NCBI GenBank assembly: GCA_964542745.1
Contig: CAZIVR010000138.1
Location: 1 to 8,034 of the forward strand
Direction of reading: 5' to 3'
Source: DATKAB01 sp964542745
Lineage (GTDB): Bacteria; Eisenbacteria; RBG-16-71-46
DNA: 8,034 bases
Both the position numbers and the translations under genes were made by a program. Shown piece after piece: positions 6,226 through 8,034 of this stretch. The first letter of the stretch is position 1. Every line of letters starts with the position of its first letter. Below the pieces are notes generated by a model. The model searched no databases. It was not told the origin of the DNA and saw nothing but the letters and a program-made list of their open reading frames with translations.

Positions 6226-6238
6226 CCCCGCGGGGAAG
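6226..6238 (+). promoter_or_regulatory. Ribosome binding site GGGGAAG, partly inside a CCCCGCGGGG palindrome
   Basis: GGGGAAG at 6232-6238 precedes the GTG start at 6243 with four bases between, and supports that start. The palindrome CCCCGCGGGG at 6226-6235 overlaps the GGGG, so the site could be partly paired in RNA and limit initiation unless upstream ribosomes open it. Confidence 0.45.
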
Positions 6239-6242
6239 CCTC

Positions 6243-7910
6243 GTGCTGCATGGAGCCGTCGCCCTCGCGATCGCCGCCGCCGCGTGCGCGCCGCCCGGCC
6301 GGGCGATCGTCGCCGAGGTTCACTACGACGCCGCCGGCGACGACACCGGCCGCGAGTTCGTCGAGCTGTTCAACCCCGGCGCCGCGCCGGTGCCGCTCGC
6401 CGGGGTCCGCCTCGAGGCGGGCGACGGGGCGGGACCGGGGCGCTGGACGCTGCGCTGGACGGGGGGCGCGCGCGACACCATCGCCCCGGGGGGGCGCTTC
6501 GTGGTCGGCGGGGCGCTGGTCGAGCCCGCGCCCCAGGCGATCGTGGCGCTCGACCTCCAGAACGGTCCCGACGCGATCCGGCTGGTGTGGCCGGACGGCG
6601 CGGTGGAGGTCGTGGGCTACGGCGCGCTCGCCCACGCCGAGTATTTCTGCGGGGCGCCCGCGCCCGACGCGGCCTCGGGATTCTCGATCGCCCGGATCCC
6701 GGACGCCTCGGACCTGGGATCCAACGCCGCCGATTTCCGCGCCGCGGCACCCTCGCCCGGGAGGGCCAACCAGTCGCGCCGCAACCTCGCGGTGCCGCGC
6801 GGGGCCCTGAGCGTCGCGCCCGAGCGCCCGGCGCCGGGTGTTGCCGCGACCCTGAGCGGACGGCTCGCCAACGCGGGCGCCGACACGCTCCGGGTCGGCG
6901 ATCTCACCCTCCGGGTCGAGGTGGAAGCGATCCCCGGTGACGCGTCGCCGCGCGCCGCCGCGGCGCCCGCCGCCCTCGTGCCCCCGGTGCTCGGTCCGCT
7001 GGTGCTGCCGCCCGGCGACACGCTGCGGTTCGAGCAGGCGCTCGAACCGCTCGCGGCGGGCCGGCACCGGCTGTGGCTGCGCGTCTCCACCCCCGGCGAC
7101 GAGAACCCGGACGACGATCGCGACTCGCTCCGCTTCCTGGTCGGCCCGGGTCCGCTCGCCGTGACCGAGATCCAGTTCCATCCCGCCGACGGCGAGGGCG
7201 AGTGGGTCGAGGTCGCGAACCGGGCGGGGCGCCCGGTGGAGCTCGAGCGGTTCACGCTCTCGGACCGCGGCAGCGCCCGCGGCGTGCCGCGCGACGGCGC
7301 GGGCGCGCTCGCGCCCGAGAGCCTCGCGGTGCTCGCGCAGGACCGGGGCGCGCTGCTCGCGGCCTACCCCGGGCTGGATCCCGCGCGCGTATGGCAGGTG
7401 AGCCCATGGCCGGCGCTCAACAACAGCGACGACTCCGCGGGGGTCGCCGACGAAGTCGTGATCCGCGACGCCGACGGGCTGGTCGGGGAGCGGCTCGCCT
7501 ACCGGGCGCGTGGCGTGCCGGCCGGGGTCCCGATCGAGTGGCGGGAGGGAGCGTGGCAGGCGGCGCTCGACCCCCGCGGCACGCCGCTCGCCCCGCCGCG
7601 GGCGCCGCCTCCGGCCGCGCGCCGCTTCGACCTCGCGCCCGCCCGCGTGGCCGGGAGCGGGGGCCGGGTGACGCTGGCGTGGGCGCTGCCGTGGCCGCGC
7701 GCGAGGGTGCGTGCCGACCTCTACGACCTCGACGGACGCCGCGTCGCCGAGCTGCTGCCCGAGTCGGGTTCGGCCGGCCGCGCCACCCGCGAGCTCGCGC
7801 TCTCGGGCGTGGCGGCGGGCGTCTACTGGGTGGTGCTCGAAGCGCGCTCGGATCCGGGCGGCGCGCGGCTCGCCGAGTCGCGCGCGCTGCGCGTGACGGG
7901 GCGGCCGTGA
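6243..7910 (+). CDS. Secreted protein with two lamin-tail domains and a FlgD-like C-terminal domain
   Basis: A 555-residue exported protein from GTG 6243; an in-frame TGA at 6207-6209 limits any earlier start. The first 21 residues are a hydrophobic, alanine-rich signal, probably cut near GRA-IV. Cys15 after AAAA could alternatively be a lipid site, but the basic N-region is missing. The first lamin-tail domain is at about 22-178: IVAEVHY, then REFVELFNPG with Glu38 and Asn44, and the usual SIARIPDASD ending. A CARDB-like beta domain follows at about 185-298 (ANAGADTLRVG, then PLAAGRHRLWLRV). A second lamin-tail domain spans about 304-440, with EWVEVANRAG at 320-329 and ALNNSDDSAGVADEVVIRDADG at about 391-412. 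The end (about 455-552: ADLYDLDGRRVAELL, VAAGVYWVVLEA) is the FlgD/T9SS-sorting-type Ig fold that often closes secreted proteins in FCB bacteria. Lamin-tail domains in bacteria are associated with extracellular nucleases and adhesive proteins; no catalytic domain is present here. Its stop overlaps the next start. Confidence 0.85.
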   Translation: MLHGAVALAIAAAACAPPGRAIVAEVHYDAAGDDTGREFVELFNPGAAPVPLAGVRLEAGDGAGPGRWTLRWTGGARDTIAPGGRFVVGGALVEPAPQAIVALDLQNGPDAIRLVWPDGAVEVVGYGALAHAEYFCGAPAPDAASGFSIARIPDASDLGSNAADFRAAAPSPGRANQSRRNLAVPRGALSVAPERPAPGVAATLSGRLANAGADTLRVGDLTLRVEVEAIPGDASPRAAAAPAALVPPVLGPLVLPPGDTLRFEQALEPLAAGRHRLWLRVSTPGDENPDDDRDSLRFLVGPGPLAVTEIQFHPADGEGEWVEVANRAGRPVELERFTLSDRGSARGVPRDGAGALAPESLAVLAQDRGALLAAYPGLDPARVWQVSPWPALNNSDDSAGVADEVVIRDADGLVGERLAYRARGVPAGVPIEWREGAWQAALDPRGTPLAPPRAPPPAARRFDLAPARVAGSGGRVTLAWALPWPRARVRADLYDLDGRRVAELLPESGSAGRATRELALSGVAAGVYWVVLEARSDPGGARLAESRALRVTGRP

Positions 7911-8034
7911 GGCGCGCGCACCGGCGGGGCGCCCCGGTGCCCGCGCGAAGCGCCTCCCGCGCCGCGCTGGCCGGGAGCGCCTGGACGCTCGCGATCCTCG
8001 CGGTGCTCGCCCCGGCCGCCGCCGGGCCGGCCCG
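7907..8034 (+). CDS. Start of a probable exported protein, truncated by window edge
   Basis: GTG 7907 overlaps the TGA of the lamin-tail gene (GTGA), and the frame stays open to the right edge for 42 residues. The N-terminus is strongly basic (RRAHRRG). It is followed by a hydrophobic stretch, AWTLAILAVLAPAAAGPA, at about 25-42, which fits a Sec signal peptide or first membrane helix. An in-frame GTG at 7937 is an alternative start that would give a more usual signal length. Four-base overlap suggests coupled translation. Nothing of the mature protein is visible, so its function cannot be stated. Confidence 0.55.
   Translation, partial: MRRAHRRGAPVPARSASRAALAGSAWTLAILAVLAPAAAGPA

Overview
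The window is uniformly very GC-rich bacterial chromosome, roughly three quarters G+C by eye, with codons strongly biased to G/C in the third position. The protein types suggest a Gram-negative-like bacterium: a lipoprotein with a lipobox, a secreted lamin-tail-domain protein ending in a FlgD/sorting-type Ig-like domain, a VWA membrane protein and a DUF4388 protein. The best guess is the FCB side of the tree, for example Candidatus Eisenbacteria or Gemmatimonadota. That placement is inference from domain architecture and composition, not from a marker gene.

Layout. A minus-strand gene (1-2033, its 3' end beyond the left edge) encodes an exported lipoprotein that looks like an (alpha/alpha)6 six-hairpin glycosidase. 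It is divergent from a plus-strand pair that shares its short promoter region (2034-2124): a CDP-alcohol phosphatidyltransferase with a perfect catalytic motif (2125-3039), overlapped by a DUF4388 protein (3036-3533). A gene-free stretch of about 470 bases (3534-4002) follows. It holds four tandem 45-50-base repeats facing five tandem 30-base repeats in the opposite orientation, including a perfect 35-base inverted repeat. After it come a VWA / glutamine-amidotransferase-like membrane protein (4003-6144), a secreted protein with two lamin-tail domains (6243-7910), and the start of a further probably exported protein (7907 to the right edge) that overlaps its upstream neighbour by four bases.

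How the genes relate. The phosphatidyltransferase and DUF4388 genes are very probably one translationally coupled unit. The lamin-tail gene and the last partial gene form a second coupled pair, possibly in one transcript with the VWA gene. Nearly every product is predicted to act at or outside the cytoplasmic membrane: lipid headgroup synthesis, a membrane VWA scaffold, secreted proteins and an outer-envelope glycosidase. No single pathway ties them together.

No mobile element, CRISPR array, RNA gene, toxin-antitoxin or defence system could be supported. The most unusual part is the facing repeat array at 3541-3960; the coding regions look like ordinary envelope genes of a poorly studied lineage.
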